NCBI GenBank assembly: GCA_016714445.1
Contig: JADJNF010000001.1
Coordinates: forward strand, 1,364,001 to 1,428,000
Source of the DNA: Saprospiraceae bacterium
GTDB taxonomy: Bacteria; Bacteroidota; Bacteroidia; Chitinophagales; Saprospiraceae
Length of the DNA: 64,000 bases
Direction: 5' to 3'
Shown: piece by piece, positions 44,717-54,897 of the stretch
How positions within the stretch are numbered: position 1 is the stretch's first letter
Layout: each line of letters starts with the position of its first letter
Notes under the pieces: generated by a model
Seen by the model: only the letters and a program-made list of their open reading frames with translations
Databases searched by the model: none
What the model was told of the DNA's origin: nothing
Made by a program: the position numbers and the translations under genes

Positions 44717-46090
44717 TTATTGGTTTAAAAAATCTTTTATTTTTGGTACAAAAGTGTCAATATCTCCTGCGCCCAATGTCATCAATATTTCTGGTTGGTA
44801 TTCCTTCAGAACATCCATCAATGTATCTTTGGTGACCAATTTTTTATTATGGTTTTTCATTTTATTATAAATCATTTCCGAACTCACTCCTTCTATTGGC
44901 AATTCTCTGGCCGGATAAATATCCATAAGAATGATTTCATCAAGTTTGTCCAATTCTGCTGCAAAACCATCTGCAAAATCTTTTGTCCTGGAATACAGAT
45001 GTGGCTGAAAAATTCCAGTCAGTTTTTTGTCCGGATAAAGCGTGCGGGCCGCATCAATAGCTACCTTAAGTTCTCCCGGATGATGGGCATAATCATCAAT
45101 AAAAACTACATCTGCTCTGTCAATGATTTTTTCAAATCTACGTTGAATTCCTTTGAATCCAACCAATGCCTTTTTTATATTTTCATGTGTCACCCCATTC
45201 AGTAAACCTACGCTGATGGCAACACAAGCATTTTCAACATTATGCTTTCCAGGCATACTCATCACCACATCTTTGATCACATGCCCCAATCCTGTGTAAT
45301 CAAAAACATACCTGCCATTCTGAATCCGGATGTTGTCGATTTGTATCTGCACATCGCCTTCTCCAAACTCATATATTCGAATGCCTCTATTGGCCAAAGC
45401 CATCAATTCATGGATCGTAAACTGATTCAGCAAACCTTTCTTTATGATCAGATAACCGTTGTCTCTGACTTCGGAAGCATAGGCTTTGAATCCATCTATC
45501 ATCACGCTACTGTCACCATATATATCCAAATGGTCAGGATCCATAGATGAAATTGAAGCGATAAATGGACTCAATCTCAAAAATGACCTGTCATATTCAT
45601 CCGCTTCCAAAACTACCACATCACTTTTGCCGATCAGGAAATTACTTTTATAATCAGCTGTAATTCCACCCAAAAAAGCCGACACATCGATACCTCCAAC
45701 TTTCAAAACATGGGTAGTCATGGCACTTGTGGTCGTCTTACCATGTGTTCCTGCAATACCCACTGATATCTTGTCATTGCTGATCATCCCCAAGGCCTCA
45801 GATCTCTTCATCATCGGGATATCGGTATGCAGTAAGTGATTGAACCCTTTGTGGTCTTTCGGAATAGCCGGAGTATAAATGATCAGATCAATATCCTTTG
45901 GAATAAATGACAATTCATCTTCGTAATGAATATGCATCCCCTCATCTGTCAAATGATCTGTCAATACCGTTTGAGTTTTGTCATAACCGGACACTTTTTT
46001 GCCTTGAGCAATAAAATACCTTGCTATGGCGCTCATGCCGATACCACCGATACCGATGAAATATACATGATTGACTTCATTCAGCTTCAT
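44717..46090 (-). CDS. murC: UDP-N-acetylmuramate--L-alanine ligase
   Basis: 457 residues from ATG 46090 (MKLNEVNHVYFIGIGGIGMS), which overlaps the murG stop by 4 bases (ATGA); a start six codons upstream inside murG is less likely. Motifs: nucleotide-fold GIGGIGMSAIA, ATP loop GIAGTHGKTTTSAM, DEYDRSFL and HPGELK. The enzyme adds L-Ala to UDP-MurNAc, the first step in building the stem peptide. Next on the strand is ftsQ after 59 bases. No sign of the MurC-Ddl fusion found in some bacteria. Confidence 0.96.
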   Translation of the reverse strand: MKLNEVNHVYFIGIGGIGMSAIARYFIAQGKKVSGYDKTQTVLTDHLTDEGMHIHYEDELSFIPKDIDLIIYTPAIPKDHKGFNHLLHTDIPMMKRSEALGMISNDKISVGIAGTHGKTTTSAMTTHVLKVGGIDVSAFLGGITADYKSNFLIGKSDVVVLEADEYDRSFLRLSPFIASISSMDPDHLDIYGDSSVMIDGFKAYASEVRDNGYLIIKKGLLNQFTIHELMALANRGIRIYEFGEGDVQIQIDNIRIQNGRYVFDYTGLGHVIKDVVMSMPGKHNVENACVAISVGLLNGVTHENIKKALVGFKGIQRRFEKIIDRADVVFIDDYAHHPGELKVAIDAARTLYPDKKLTGIFQPHLYSRTKDFADGFAAELDKLDEIILMDIYPARELPIEGVSSEMIYNKMKNHNKKLVTKDTLMDVLKEYQPEILMTLGAGDIDTFVPKIKDFLNQ

Positions 46091-47193
46091 GCTCCCTTCT
46101 TTGCACATATCTTCAAAATTTCAGCTGCAATCTGTTTTGCAGCCTCAGGTCTGGCAAAGTATTTAATATTGCTCTCCAAACCACTTTTCCAGACTTCATC
46201 GCTCAATAATGATTCAATCCCCGTCACCAATTTTTCTTTTGCTTCGACATCACGAATCAAGACTGCAGCACCTTTGTTGACAAGGGACATTGCATTAACT
46301 GTTTGATGATCTTCAGCTACATTAGGAGATGGAATGAGTATAGCCGCTTTGCCGAGTATAGCCAGTTCAGAAATCGTCAACGCTCCTGCTCTGCACACTA
46401 CAATATCCGCGGCACTATAAGCCATATCCATATCCTCAATAAAAGGTATAATCTTGATGTCTTTCTGCCCTGAAAGCCGGCAATTTTTATACTCTTCAAA
46501 GTATATTTTACCAACCTGCCAGATGATATTGACATCTTTCATCCCCAACAAAGCGTCAGCGTTGGCAAGAACGGCCTCATTGATCGTTCTTGCCCCGAGA
46601 CTACCACCAAAAATTAAAACAGTTTTCTTATTTTGATTTAACCCCAGTGACTGCTTTGCTTGTTCAGCATTTATCTTTTTGTCCAGTATGTCTTTACGTA
46701 CCGGATTTCCTGTAAATATTATTTTATCTTTTGGAAAGAATCGCTCCAGTCCATCATATGCTACACATACGGCATTTGCTTTGGATGCCAGAATCCTGTT
46801 GGTCACACCAGCAAAGGAATTTTGTTCCTGAAGCACAGTAGGTATACCAAAAGTATTGGCTATCTTCAGTACAGGTCCACTTGCATATCCGCCTACTCCT
46901 ACAGCTACATCTGGTCTGAATTTCTTTACAATCATCACTGCCTTCAACATACTGGTAGCCAGCTTGAAAGGAAAACTCAAGTTTCGCAATGTAAGCTTAC
47001 GCTGAAATCCCGTAATATTCAATCCTTCTATTTTATATCCCGCTTTCGGGACTTTTTCCATTTCTATCTTACCATTTGCACCTACAAAAAGAATCTCTGT
47101 GTCAGGTGCTGCTGCTTTGATGGCATCTGCAATGGCAATGGCCGGAAATACATGGCCGCCTGTCCCTCCTCCGCTAATGATCACTCTGGGCAT
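46087..47193 (-). CDS. murG: MurG glycosyltransferase
   Basis: 368 residues. Landmarks are RVIISGGGTGGHVFPAIAIA, VGVGGYASGPVL, QEQNSFAGVTNRIL, FGGSLGARTINEA and CRAGALTISELA. MurG transfers GlcNAc from UDP-GlcNAc to lipid I, making lipid II on the inner face of the membrane. It overlaps ftsW by 20 bases and murC by 4 bases, so translation in the cluster is tightly coupled. The chain is complete and of normal length. Confidence 0.97.
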   Translation of the reverse strand: MPRVIISGGGTGGHVFPAIAIADAIKAAAPDTEILFVGANGKIEMEKVPKAGYKIEGLNITGFQRKLTLRNLSFPFKLATSMLKAVMIVKKFRPDVAVGVGGYASGPVLKIANTFGIPTVLQEQNSFAGVTNRILASKANAVCVAYDGLERFFPKDKIIFTGNPVRKDILDKKINAEQAKQSLGLNQNKKTVLIFGGSLGARTINEAVLANADALLGMKDVNIIWQVGKIYFEEYKNCRLSGQKDIKIIPFIEDMDMAYSAADIVVCRAGALTISELAILGKAAILIPSPNVAEDHQTVNAMSLVNKGAAVLIRDVEAKEKLVTGIESLLSDEVWKSGLESNIKYFARPEAAKQIAAEILKICAKKGA

Positions 47194-48355
47194 CTGCTTC
47201 CATTTTTTCTAACTGCTTCTTTTCATCAAATGCCTGCTCTACATATCTGCTTACACTGAGTATAATTCCGAATGAAACACATGTGAATAAAAAGGATGTC
47301 CCTCCCATACTTATCATGGGCAAAGTAAGACCTGTAGCCGGCACCAACTGCACGGATACAGCTATATTCGCAAATGCTGTGATCACAATATTCAAAGTCA
47401 AACCCATGGCGAGCATGGCACCAAACGTTTTTGGACATCTTGTCACCAAACTCACAGTTCGGATCATCAACCATAAATATATCAGCAACGTAAACATTCC
47501 GCCTATGAATCCATACTCTTCACAGATGATGGCATATATAAAATCTGCATAAGCATACGGCAACAAATTCCTTTGAATACTATTGCCCGGTCCCAAACCA
47601 AATGCACCACCTTCTGCAATGGCGATCTTAGACTGCTGTACCTGAAATTGTCCATCAGAATACAGGAAATCATTGATCCTGTTCATCCATGTCTCAACCC
47701 TAAAATGATCAGGAAAATATTGACCTATGATGAATATCCCCGCGAACACCAACCCTCCGAGCAATACCAATAATATCACATACTTCATCGAGATCCTTCC
47801 TACAAACATCATCAAAAATGCGGTCACAAATAGCAGCGCAGCTGTTGATAAATTGGAAGGAGCAATCAAAGCACAAAACAAAATAACCGGAGCTATGATA
47901 GGTAAAAAAGCATCTTTAAAACTTTTTATATAATCCTGTCTGATGGCCAGTGATCTTGCTACAAACATGATCAATGCGATCTTGGCAAAATCGGAAGTCT
48001 GAAATGAAAGCTCCAGAATCGGTATTTTGATCCATCTGGAAGCATCATTGATCTCAGCGCCAAATAATGCTGTATATACCAGTAATGGCGTTGCTATGAC
48101 CATTAGTATAGGTGCAAGTTTGGCATATACCATATAATGCAGTTTGTAAGCGGTATACATCAACATCAATCCTGCACCAATAAACATCAATTGTCTGATC
48201 AGATAATACTCAGTGCCATGAGAAGTATTGTACTTATACACCTGACTACCTGAAGTACTGTATACAATCAGCAGTGAAAACAAACTCAATAAAGCAACTA
48301 TAAGCCATACTGAACGGTCGCCCTTTAAATTTTGATATGTACTAAGTATATTCAA
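47174..48355 (-). CDS. ftsW: septal peptidoglycan glycosyltransferase FtsW
   Basis: 393 residues, about ten membrane helices of the SEDS family (FtsW/RodA). Characteristic segments are YYLIRQLMFIGAGL, ILAFLxx-type SNLSTAALLFVTAFL, the central loop with GAFGLGPGNSIQRNLLPYAY, FAIICEEYGFIGG and the last helix with GLTLPMISMGGTS. SEDS proteins polymerise lipid II and act with a class B PBP (ftsI here). Position between murD and murG, and the SGSQV start, mark FtsW rather than RodA. Starts 8 bases after murD. Confidence 0.95.
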   Translation of the reverse strand: MNILSTYQNLKGDRSVWLIVALLSLFSLLIVYSTSGSQVYKYNTSHGTEYYLIRQLMFIGAGLMLMYTAYKLHYMVYAKLAPILMVIATPLLVYTALFGAEINDASRWIKIPILELSFQTSDFAKIALIMFVARSLAIRQDYIKSFKDAFLPIIAPVILFCALIAPSNLSTAALLFVTAFLMMFVGRISMKYVILLVLLGGLVFAGIFIIGQYFPDHFRVETWMNRINDFLYSDGQFQVQQSKIAIAEGGAFGLGPGNSIQRNLLPYAYADFIYAIICEEYGFIGGMFTLLIYLWLMIRTVSLVTRCPKTFGAMLAMGLTLNIVITAFANIAVSVQLVPATGLTLPMISMGGTSFLFTCVSFGIILSVSRYVEQAFDEKKQLEKMEADAQSDH

Positions 48356-48363
48356 TGATGAAC

Positions 48364-49698
48364 TTAAATTTTAGATTTTTGAATGTTTACTTCTGAATTC
48401 TTAATATGATTTACATTTTCCTTAAACTGATCTCCACGATCCATATAATTTTTGAAAAGATCAAAACTTGCACATGCAGGTGACAGCAGGACTACGTCGC
48501 CGGGTGCTGCCAACTTCAGTCCTAACTCCACCGCCTCTGATACCTTAATCGTCTCTAAAACCGTCGGAATTTGGGATTCGAATGAATTTTTTAATTTTTC
48601 ATTATCCAGTCCGAGACAGATCAAGGCCTTTACTCTATTTTTCACCAAAGGAAACAGTACCGTGTAATCATTGCCCTTGTCTGTACCACCGGCTATCCAT
48701 ATTACTGGTTTAGTCATGGCATCGAGCGCATAAAATACAGAATCAACATTGGTCGCTTTGCTATCATTGACAAACTCAACTCCGTCTATCATGCCACAAC
48801 TCTCTAGTCTGTGCGGCAGATTTACAAATGTTTTTAGTCCCTCAGCAATTTGAGCTTCTGATAATCCCATAATGCGACTTGCTTCAACTGTACAGGCAGC
48901 ATTAAAAAGGTTGTGTTTGCCCTTAAGATTCATTTCAAAAATTCCGTTTCCATCCTTTGATGGAATACCGTGTAAATAATTATCCTGAGTTATACTGATT
49001 CGTTTTGGTGGACCATGAAAATCAGCCATTTTTGCAATTATTTCAGGGTCATCACCATTGTAGATAAAGTAATCAGTACTGGTCTGATTCATGGCAATTC
49101 TGAATTTTGAATTCACATAATTGGCCATTTTGTACTCATATCTGTCCAGATGATCAGGTGTGATATTGAGCAGGATAGAAATGTACGGTTTGAATGTTTC
49201 AATATCATCCAACTGAAAGCTGGAAATTTCCAGCACCATTACTTCAGGAGCTTCTTCGGCGAGTATGCGTGCATAACTTTTGCCATAATTACCTCCTAAG
49301 GCAACACTTAATCCTGCGGTCTTCAAAATGTGGTATAAAAGTCCCGATGCTGTAGTCTTCCCATTTGAGCCTGTGACAGCTATGGTCAGCCCGGAAAAAA
49401 ATAAGTGACCAAACTCAATCTCGGAAATTACTTTCCGTCCTTTGTCTTTTAACATGCGAAGGACTGGCGCATGTTCCGGAACACCGGGACTTTTAATTAC
49501 CACCTCAGTTACCAAAACCTTTTCAAAATCATGTCCCTCTTCTTCAAAAGGGATGTTACAATCAGTTAACTCTTTTTTATATTTTTCAGATATTTTACCG
49601 TTATCGCTTACAAAGACATCTAATCCCAGTTTTTTAGCCAGTAGGGCTGCCCCTACTCCACTTTCCCCTGCGCCTATGATGACTATACTTTTCATCAT
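48364..49698 (-). CDS. murD: UDP-N-acetylmuramoylalanine--D-glutamate ligase
   Basis: 444 residues from ATG 49698 (MMKSIVIIGAGESGVGAALL). The start overlaps the mraY stop by 4 bases; an open frame 18 codons longer runs into mraY. Motifs are the ATP loop VTGSNGKTTASG, LNITPDHLDRYEYK, HNLFNAACTVEA and DSKATNVDS. The enzyme adds D-Glu to UDP-MurNAc-L-Ala. Complete; a Lys/Asn-rich C-terminus (NHIKNSEVNIQKSKI) is slightly longer than usual. Confidence 0.95.
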   Translation of the reverse strand: MMKSIVIIGAGESGVGAALLAKKLGLDVFVSDNGKISEKYKKELTDCNIPFEEEGHDFEKVLVTEVVIKSPGVPEHAPVLRMLKDKGRKVISEIEFGHLFFSGLTIAVTGSNGKTTASGLLYHILKTAGLSVALGGNYGKSYARILAEEAPEVMVLEISSFQLDDIETFKPYISILLNITPDHLDRYEYKMANYVNSKFRIAMNQTSTDYFIYNGDDPEIIAKMADFHGPPKRISITQDNYLHGIPSKDGNGIFEMNLKGKHNLFNAACTVEASRIMGLSEAQIAEGLKTFVNLPHRLESCGMIDGVEFVNDSKATNVDSVFYALDAMTKPVIWIAGGTDKGNDYTVLFPLVKNRVKALICLGLDNEKLKNSFESQIPTVLETIKVSEAVELGLKLAAPGDVVLLSPACASFDLFKNYMDRGDQFKENVNHIKNSEVNIQKSKI

Positions 49699-50960
49699 CT
49701 TATCTTTAAGGTGATCACACTTACTATAGCCAACAGAATACCTATAATCCAAAATCTGGTTACAATTTTTGCTTCATGCATACCTTCTTTCTGAAAATGA
49801 TGATGCAATGGAGACATTTTAAAAATCCTTCTGCCTTCACCATACTTCCTTTTTGTGTACTTAAAATAAGAGACCTGTAAAACCACAGATAAATTTTCAG
49901 CTACAAAAATTCCGCATAAAATAGGTATCAACAATTCTTTCCTCAATAATATGGCCAATACAGCTATGATACCACCGATGGTCAGACTTCCGGTATCGCC
50001 CATAAATACCCTTGCAGGAAATGAATTATGCCACAAAAACCCGATACATGCACCGATAAAACATGCTGAAAATACCACCAGTTCTGCTGAATTAGGAATG
50101 TAAAACACATTCAGATAATCAGCTATAATCGTATTGCCCGACACATAAGCGAAAATACCCAATGTGACCCCAATCACTGCTGAAGTTCCTGCTGCCAGTC
50201 CGTCTATGCCATCTGTAAGATTTGCGGCATTTGAAACGGCAGTCACAATAAATATCACAATAAGTGTAAATACTATCGATAACCATAAGTCAGCATTGTC
50301 TCCCAAAAATCCTACAAACAATTTGTAATCAAAATTATTGTTCTTCAAAAAAGGAACATTGGTCAGCGTAGTTTTTACGTACGCCATTTCAGCCATTCTG
50401 GAAATATCATTCACCCTTGGCAATACTGTAGAATACTCTTTTACTACTTCGTATCCATTGGCATTGGCTTCTTCAAGAGGCATTCTTATCACTACATCAT
50501 TGGAAACCAACATGGTAATCCCGACAATAAGACCTAAAATGACTTGTCCAAATATTTTTGTTTTACCACTAAGACCGTCTTTATTCTTTAAAAAGACTTT
50601 TATATAATCATCTGCTCCACCTATCAGACCTAACCAAATGGTGGTAAAGATCATGAGCAGAATATACACATTATTCAATTTTGCCAGAAGTAAACAGGGT
50701 ACTAAGATGGCCAATATTATGATAATACCACCCATGGTTGGTGTTCCTTCTTTTGCTTTCTGGCCTTCCAGCCCCAATTCCCTTACTGTCTCTCCTACCT
50801 GCAGATTTCTGAGTGTCCTGATGATCCTACCACCAAAAACCAAAGAAATGATTAAAGATAAAATGATAGCTATTGCTGCACGAAACGTAATATATTGAAA
50901 CAACCCTGCACCAGGCAGATTGTAATATTTATCAATATATTCGAAAAAGTGGTACAACAT
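49695..50960 (-). CDS. mraY: phospho-MurNAc-pentapeptide translocase MraY
   Basis: 421 residues, ten membrane helices. Catalytic landmarks: KEGTPTMGGIII, GGADDYIKVFLKNKDGLS, NAANLTDGIDGLAAG and FLWHNSFPARVFMGDTGSL, and SPLHHHFQKEGMHE near the end. MraY transfers phospho-MurNAc-pentapeptide to undecaprenyl phosphate to give lipid I. It is some 60 residues longer than the E. coli enzyme because of an insertion at about 170-230 (EEANANGYEVVKEYSTVLPR). The insertion is usual in Bacteroidota MraY. It begins 323 bases after murE, the only wide gap in the cluster. Confidence 0.96.
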   Translation of the reverse strand: MLYHFFEYIDKYYNLPGAGLFQYITFRAAIAIILSLIISLVFGGRIIRTLRNLQVGETVRELGLEGQKAKEGTPTMGGIIIILAILVPCLLLAKLNNVYILLMIFTTIWLGLIGGADDYIKVFLKNKDGLSGKTKIFGQVILGLIVGITMLVSNDVVIRMPLEEANANGYEVVKEYSTVLPRVNDISRMAEMAYVKTTLTNVPFLKNNNFDYKLFVGFLGDNADLWLSIVFTLIVIFIVTAVSNAANLTDGIDGLAAGTSAVIGVTLGIFAYVSGNTIIADYLNVFYIPNSAELVVFSACFIGACIGFLWHNSFPARVFMGDTGSLTIGGIIAVLAILLRKELLIPILCGIFVAENLSVVLQVSYFKYTKRKYGEGRRIFKMSPLHHHFQKEGMHEAKIVTRFWIIGILLAIVSVITLKIR

Positions 50961-51283
50961 TTGTATTATATAATTTGACTGTTCGTATTTATTTGTATTT
51001 CAATGATTTTCCGATATTAAATCGGAAAAATAAACATCATCAACAAGTAAAAATTAACAGTGCAGTGAGCATTCGGGAACTTTTTCCAAAAAGATCCCAC
51101 TGCAACTGTTAAACCAACCTGAGAATGATAATAGAACCTAAATCTTTGATATATAAAGGTTAAGGATTAGGATAAGATTGAGACTAAGTTTAAGAATAAG
51201 GTATGTCTTAGAATAAAACATAACCCAAACTTTAATCTTGACTCCATCGATTCTAGCATTTTGCTTCAACCTAAATGCTAAAA
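50961..51283. other. 323-base gap inside the dcw cluster with a hairpin
   Basis: No gene fits here. TTTTCCGAT (51007-51015) and ATCGGAAAA (51021-51029) form a 9-base stem with loop ATTAA, 47 bases upstream of mraY. No T-run follows in either direction, so it is not a clear terminator. The stretch 51140-51240 is a purine/pyrimidine-biased low-complexity run (AAG and TAAG-like units). It may hold an internal promoter for mraY onwards. Confidence 0.45.
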
Positions 51284-52747
51284 CTAGTCCAATCCAAAAT
51301 ATTCCTTCAATATTTCTTTATCGTCAAAAGGGAACTTTTCCCCTTTTATTTCCTGGTAATTTTCGTGACCTTTTCCGGCCACAAGTATTATATCATCGTT
51401 TCCGGCTATCATTACAGCGGTTTTTATCGCCTGCATTCTATCCGTAATCCGAATCATCTTCTTTTTATCTTCCACATCCAAACCTTTTTCCATTTCATCC
51501 AAAATGGCTTCAGGATCTTCAGATCTAGGGTTATCGCTGGTAAGAATCACTTTATCTGACCAAGTACAAGCGACTTTTGCCATAATGGGCCTTTTGGTGA
51601 CATCTCTGTCTCCTCCGCAACCCACAACCGTGATGACATTACTTTTAATGCCTTTTACTTTTATAATGGTCCCAAGGACATTTTCCAATGCATCAGGAGT
51701 ATGAGCATAATCTACTATGCCACATTTACCGGTATTTTTATCAATAACCTGATCAAATCTTCCTTCTGCGCCTCTTAGTCCACTCAATATGGCCAGGATA
51801 TCATCTTCTTCTATTCCAAGTTGCAAAGATGCGCCATAAACTGCAGCAAGATTATAAGCATTAAACTCTCCTATCAGCCTGAAGTACGCTTCTCTGTCAT
51901 TGATCTTCAAATGCAAACCTTCTACAGAGCTCTCAAGTATTTTTACCTTATAATCTGCCATGGTTCGAAGACCATAGGTCAATTTTTTTGCTTTTGTATT
52001 TTGCAGCATGACCAACCCGTTTTTATCATCAGCATTAGTCAATGCAAAAGCATCAGAAGGCAACTGGTCAAAAAACATCTTCTTGGCAGCTATATAATTT
52101 TTCATGGTAAGGTGGTAATCCAGATGATCATGAGAAATATTTGTAAATAAAGCTCCTTCAAATTTTAAGCCTGCGATTCTTTGCTGATCTGCTGCATGTG
52201 AACTCACTTCCATAAATACGTAATCACATTTAGCATCCTTCATCTTTGAAACCAATTTATGCAAATTGACTACATCAGGTGTGGTATGTGTCGCCGGAAT
52301 GACTTCATCGCCAATTCTGTTTTCCACGGTCGAAATCAAACCACATTTGTAACCCAGTGCTGAAAAAAGCTGATAAAGTAAAGTGCTCACAGTCGTTTTA
52401 CCATTTGTCCCTGTGATACCCACTAATCTAAGCCCTTCAGATGCGTAGCCAAAAAATATATGCGCCATTTCTCCAATCACTGCTCTTACATGACTAGTAA
52501 TTATATAGGTAATGCCTTCCTTTTTGTGGTCAACATGCTCACAAATGATACATCCTGCACCATGATCAATCGCTTTTTCGATATAATCGTGTCCGTCAGA
52601 CAATGTACCCTTGAAAGCTCCATACAAATAGCTGTGTGATATTTGTCTGGAATCAATACTGATACCCAATATATCTATGTCTGTCGGTCCTTCTACATTT
52701 ATATCAAAACCTACCGGTAATATGTCAAATAACTTCTTTGCTTTCAA
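51284..52747 (-). CDS. murE: UDP-MurNAc-tripeptide synthetase MurE
   Basis: 487 residues. ATP loop GITGTNGKTTVSTLL, NISHDHLDYHLTMKNY, YNLAAVYGAS and the substrate motif DNPRSEDP. The DNPR sequence marks enzymes adding meso-diaminopimelate, so the wall is of the m-DAP type. MurE adds the third residue to UDP-MurNAc-L-Ala-D-Glu. It begins 15 bases after the ftsI gene. Complete, normal length. Confidence 0.97.
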   Translation of the reverse strand: MKAKKLFDILPVGFDINVEGPTDIDILGISIDSRQISHSYLYGAFKGTLSDGHDYIEKAIDHGAGCIICEHVDHKKEGITYIITSHVRAVIGEMAHIFFGYASEGLRLVGITGTNGKTTVSTLLYQLFSALGYKCGLISTVENRIGDEVIPATHTTPDVVNLHKLVSKMKDAKCDYVFMEVSSHAADQQRIAGLKFEGALFTNISHDHLDYHLTMKNYIAAKKMFFDQLPSDAFALTNADDKNGLVMLQNTKAKKLTYGLRTMADYKVKILESSVEGLHLKINDREAYFRLIGEFNAYNLAAVYGASLQLGIEEDDILAILSGLRGAEGRFDQVIDKNTGKCGIVDYAHTPDALENVLGTIIKVKGIKSNVITVVGCGGDRDVTKRPIMAKVACTWSDKVILTSDNPRSEDPEAILDEMEKGLDVEDKKKMIRITDRMQAIKTAVMIAGNDDIILVAGKGHENYQEIKGEKFPFDDKEILKEYFGLD

Positions 52748-52762
52748 AGCATATTAAAATTT

Positions 52763-54883
52763 TCAATTTAAATAGATCAATACATTCTGACCGTTTATTC
52801 TGGCGCCGGGTGTTACAGATTGTCTCATAACTTTGCCCGCACCTTCCACTTTGACTTTCAAACCTGCATTTTCAAGTAAAAAAACTGCATCCCGAGCTCC
52901 CATACCTGTCACGTCAGGAACAAGTGATTTTTTTATTTTTCTTTCAGCCATCTGCATAGCTGTTTCGGATGGATTTACTTTTACCCAGTCTTCACCGGAT
53001 TTATCCTTATATTTTAATGCTAAATAATCAAATATCTTATTAAAGTCTTTACCAAAACCTTGTCCTGTACCAGGAAGACTAGTGCTTACAAATACTGTAT
53101 CACTAAGCGATCTGACCTGTTTGGTTTTTAATGCATATACTTTTTCAGCTACATTTTTGAACACCGGACCGGCAACTGCCCCTCCATAATATGCTCCTGC
53201 TTTTGGTTCATACACCACAACTATCATGGAGTACATCGGATTTTCAGCTGGAAAATATCCACAAAAACTCCCATTGTATCTGGCATATTCGCTTTTGTTG
53301 GCATAATTTGTTTTAGCTGTACCGGTTTTCCCAGCCATAGTAACATGCTCAGATTTAAGGGATTTGCCTGTACCTTTCAGGATCACACCTTCCATCATTA
53401 TTTTTGCCTTAGCTATACTTTCGGGTTTTGCGATTTGCGGTCGCAGTACCACGGGATCAAATTTCTTTTTTATGACATCGCCTTTTCTTATTTCACTCAC
53501 CAGATAAGGCTTCATCATCTTACCATCATTGGCAACAGTATTATAAAAATTTAGGATTTGCAGTGGGGTAAACATCATTTCATACCCATGCGCCATCCAC
53601 GGAATAGTAGTTCCGTACCATTTATCTTTGTCTTTTACCGGATCTTTAATCTCAGGAATCGCTTCACCGGAAATATCGATACCTGTAGGTTCGTGAAGAC
53701 CAAACTGTTTTAGTCTTTTTATCCATTGAATTCTACCATCTCTGGAGTTGTACAAATCATTTGCGATGGTTGCCACTCCTACGTTTGATGATAGTTCAAA
53801 AGTCTCCGCCATTGTGGCAAACTTTCTACCATGTTTTTCTGAATCATGCATGGTGCGATCAGAAAAGTTTTTCAGCCCGTAATTAAGGTCCACCATAGTA
53901 TCAATATTAGTGACACCATCTTCCAGCGCAGCCAACATAGTAGCCAATTTGATGGTAGATCCTGGTTCACTCAATCTGCCTGCTGCCTGATTGTACATTT
54001 CATGATAAGTACTATCTCCACTTTTGGTAAGATTTGTGATAGCTTTGATGGCACCCGTTCCCACTTCCATCAGTATTGCTACGCCACCTTCAGCATTGTT
54101 CTTTTTCAGTGCTTCCATCAATTCGTGATGAACAGCATCCTGCATATCTATATTAATCGTTGTATAAATATCATCGCCTTGTTTGGTATCATTTTCTGAT
54201 GGGTCATAAACTGGTACCCATACATCCTTTTCACCATAATTATTCGGGAGTCTTTTCATCAGTCTTTGATCCAAATCTCCTCTTAGAAATCGTTCAAAAT
54301 ACCCTTCAAGACCCACTCTGTCGGCATTATCTCTGTCAACACCTATCGTTCGGGAAGCTAATTCGCCAAAAGGTTTCATTCTTTTGCCATATCTGCTTTT
54401 CACCAGACCTCCTCTTATTGCTCCCAACCTAAGAATTGGTGCATTTTTAAGTTTATTGAAGGCATCAATATCCAACCCTTTGGCAATAAAAAGATATTTA
54501 TTTCCTTTCTTACGAGCAGATTTAAGATCACTTTTCCACTGCGCAGCTGATTTTTGCCGAATAAATTCGGGATCAAAATTGCTCAGAAAATGAGCCAATG
54601 AGTCAACCCCATGGTTAAAATCTTCTTTTCTGATAATACTCATATCCATCCTAACCTCAAAGAACTGTAGTGAAGTCGATAACAAATTACTTTCTTCAGC
54701 GTAAATGTTGCCTCTATCGGCATCAACTGTGCGCCATTGTACATTTGCTTCACCCTTCTGCCTCCACTTTTCCCGCTCAATAAAACTAATATTAAATATC
54801 CTGAACAGAATTACTATTGTGGCTACCACAAAGAAAAACATCACTAAATAAGCCCGCCATAGTAACTCCTTCTTCCTGTCCAT
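52763..54883 (-). CDS. ftsI: class B penicillin-binding protein FtsI/PBP3 with PASTA domain
   Basis: 706 residues. One membrane helix (about 11-31). Dimerisation domain to about 250, then the transpeptidase with SxxK in EPGSTIKLATML, SxN in LSSNVGVAT and KTG in MAGKTGTAKTN. The tail from about 640 is a PASTA domain (LVPDVTGMGARDAVFLLENA). FtsI cross-links septal wall and pairs with FtsW. A C-terminal PASTA is absent from E. coli FtsI but usual in this phylum. It starts 14 bases after the FtsL-like gene. Confidence 0.95.
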   Translation of the reverse strand: MDRKKELLWRAYLVMFFFVVATIVILFRIFNISFIEREKWRQKGEANVQWRTVDADRGNIYAEESNLLSTSLQFFEVRMDMSIIRKEDFNHGVDSLAHFLSNFDPEFIRQKSAAQWKSDLKSARKKGNKYLFIAKGLDIDAFNKLKNAPILRLGAIRGGLVKSRYGKRMKPFGELASRTIGVDRDNADRVGLEGYFERFLRGDLDQRLMKRLPNNYGEKDVWVPVYDPSENDTKQGDDIYTTINIDMQDAVHHELMEALKKNNAEGGVAILMEVGTGAIKAITNLTKSGDSTYHEMYNQAAGRLSEPGSTIKLATMLAALEDGVTNIDTMVDLNYGLKNFSDRTMHDSEKHGRKFATMAETFELSSNVGVATIANDLYNSRDGRIQWIKRLKQFGLHEPTGIDISGEAIPEIKDPVKDKDKWYGTTIPWMAHGYEMMFTPLQILNFYNTVANDGKMMKPYLVSEIRKGDVIKKKFDPVVLRPQIAKPESIAKAKIMMEGVILKGTGKSLKSEHVTMAGKTGTAKTNYANKSEYARYNGSFCGYFPAENPMYSMIVVVYEPKAGAYYGGAVAGPVFKNVAEKVYALKTKQVRSLSDTVFVSTSLPGTGQGFGKDFNKIFDYLALKYKDKSGEDWVKVNPSETAMQMAERKIKKSLVPDVTGMGARDAVFLLENAGLKVKVEGAGKVMRQSVTPGARINGQNVLIYLN

Positions 54884-54897
54884 GAGACTTTACATTG

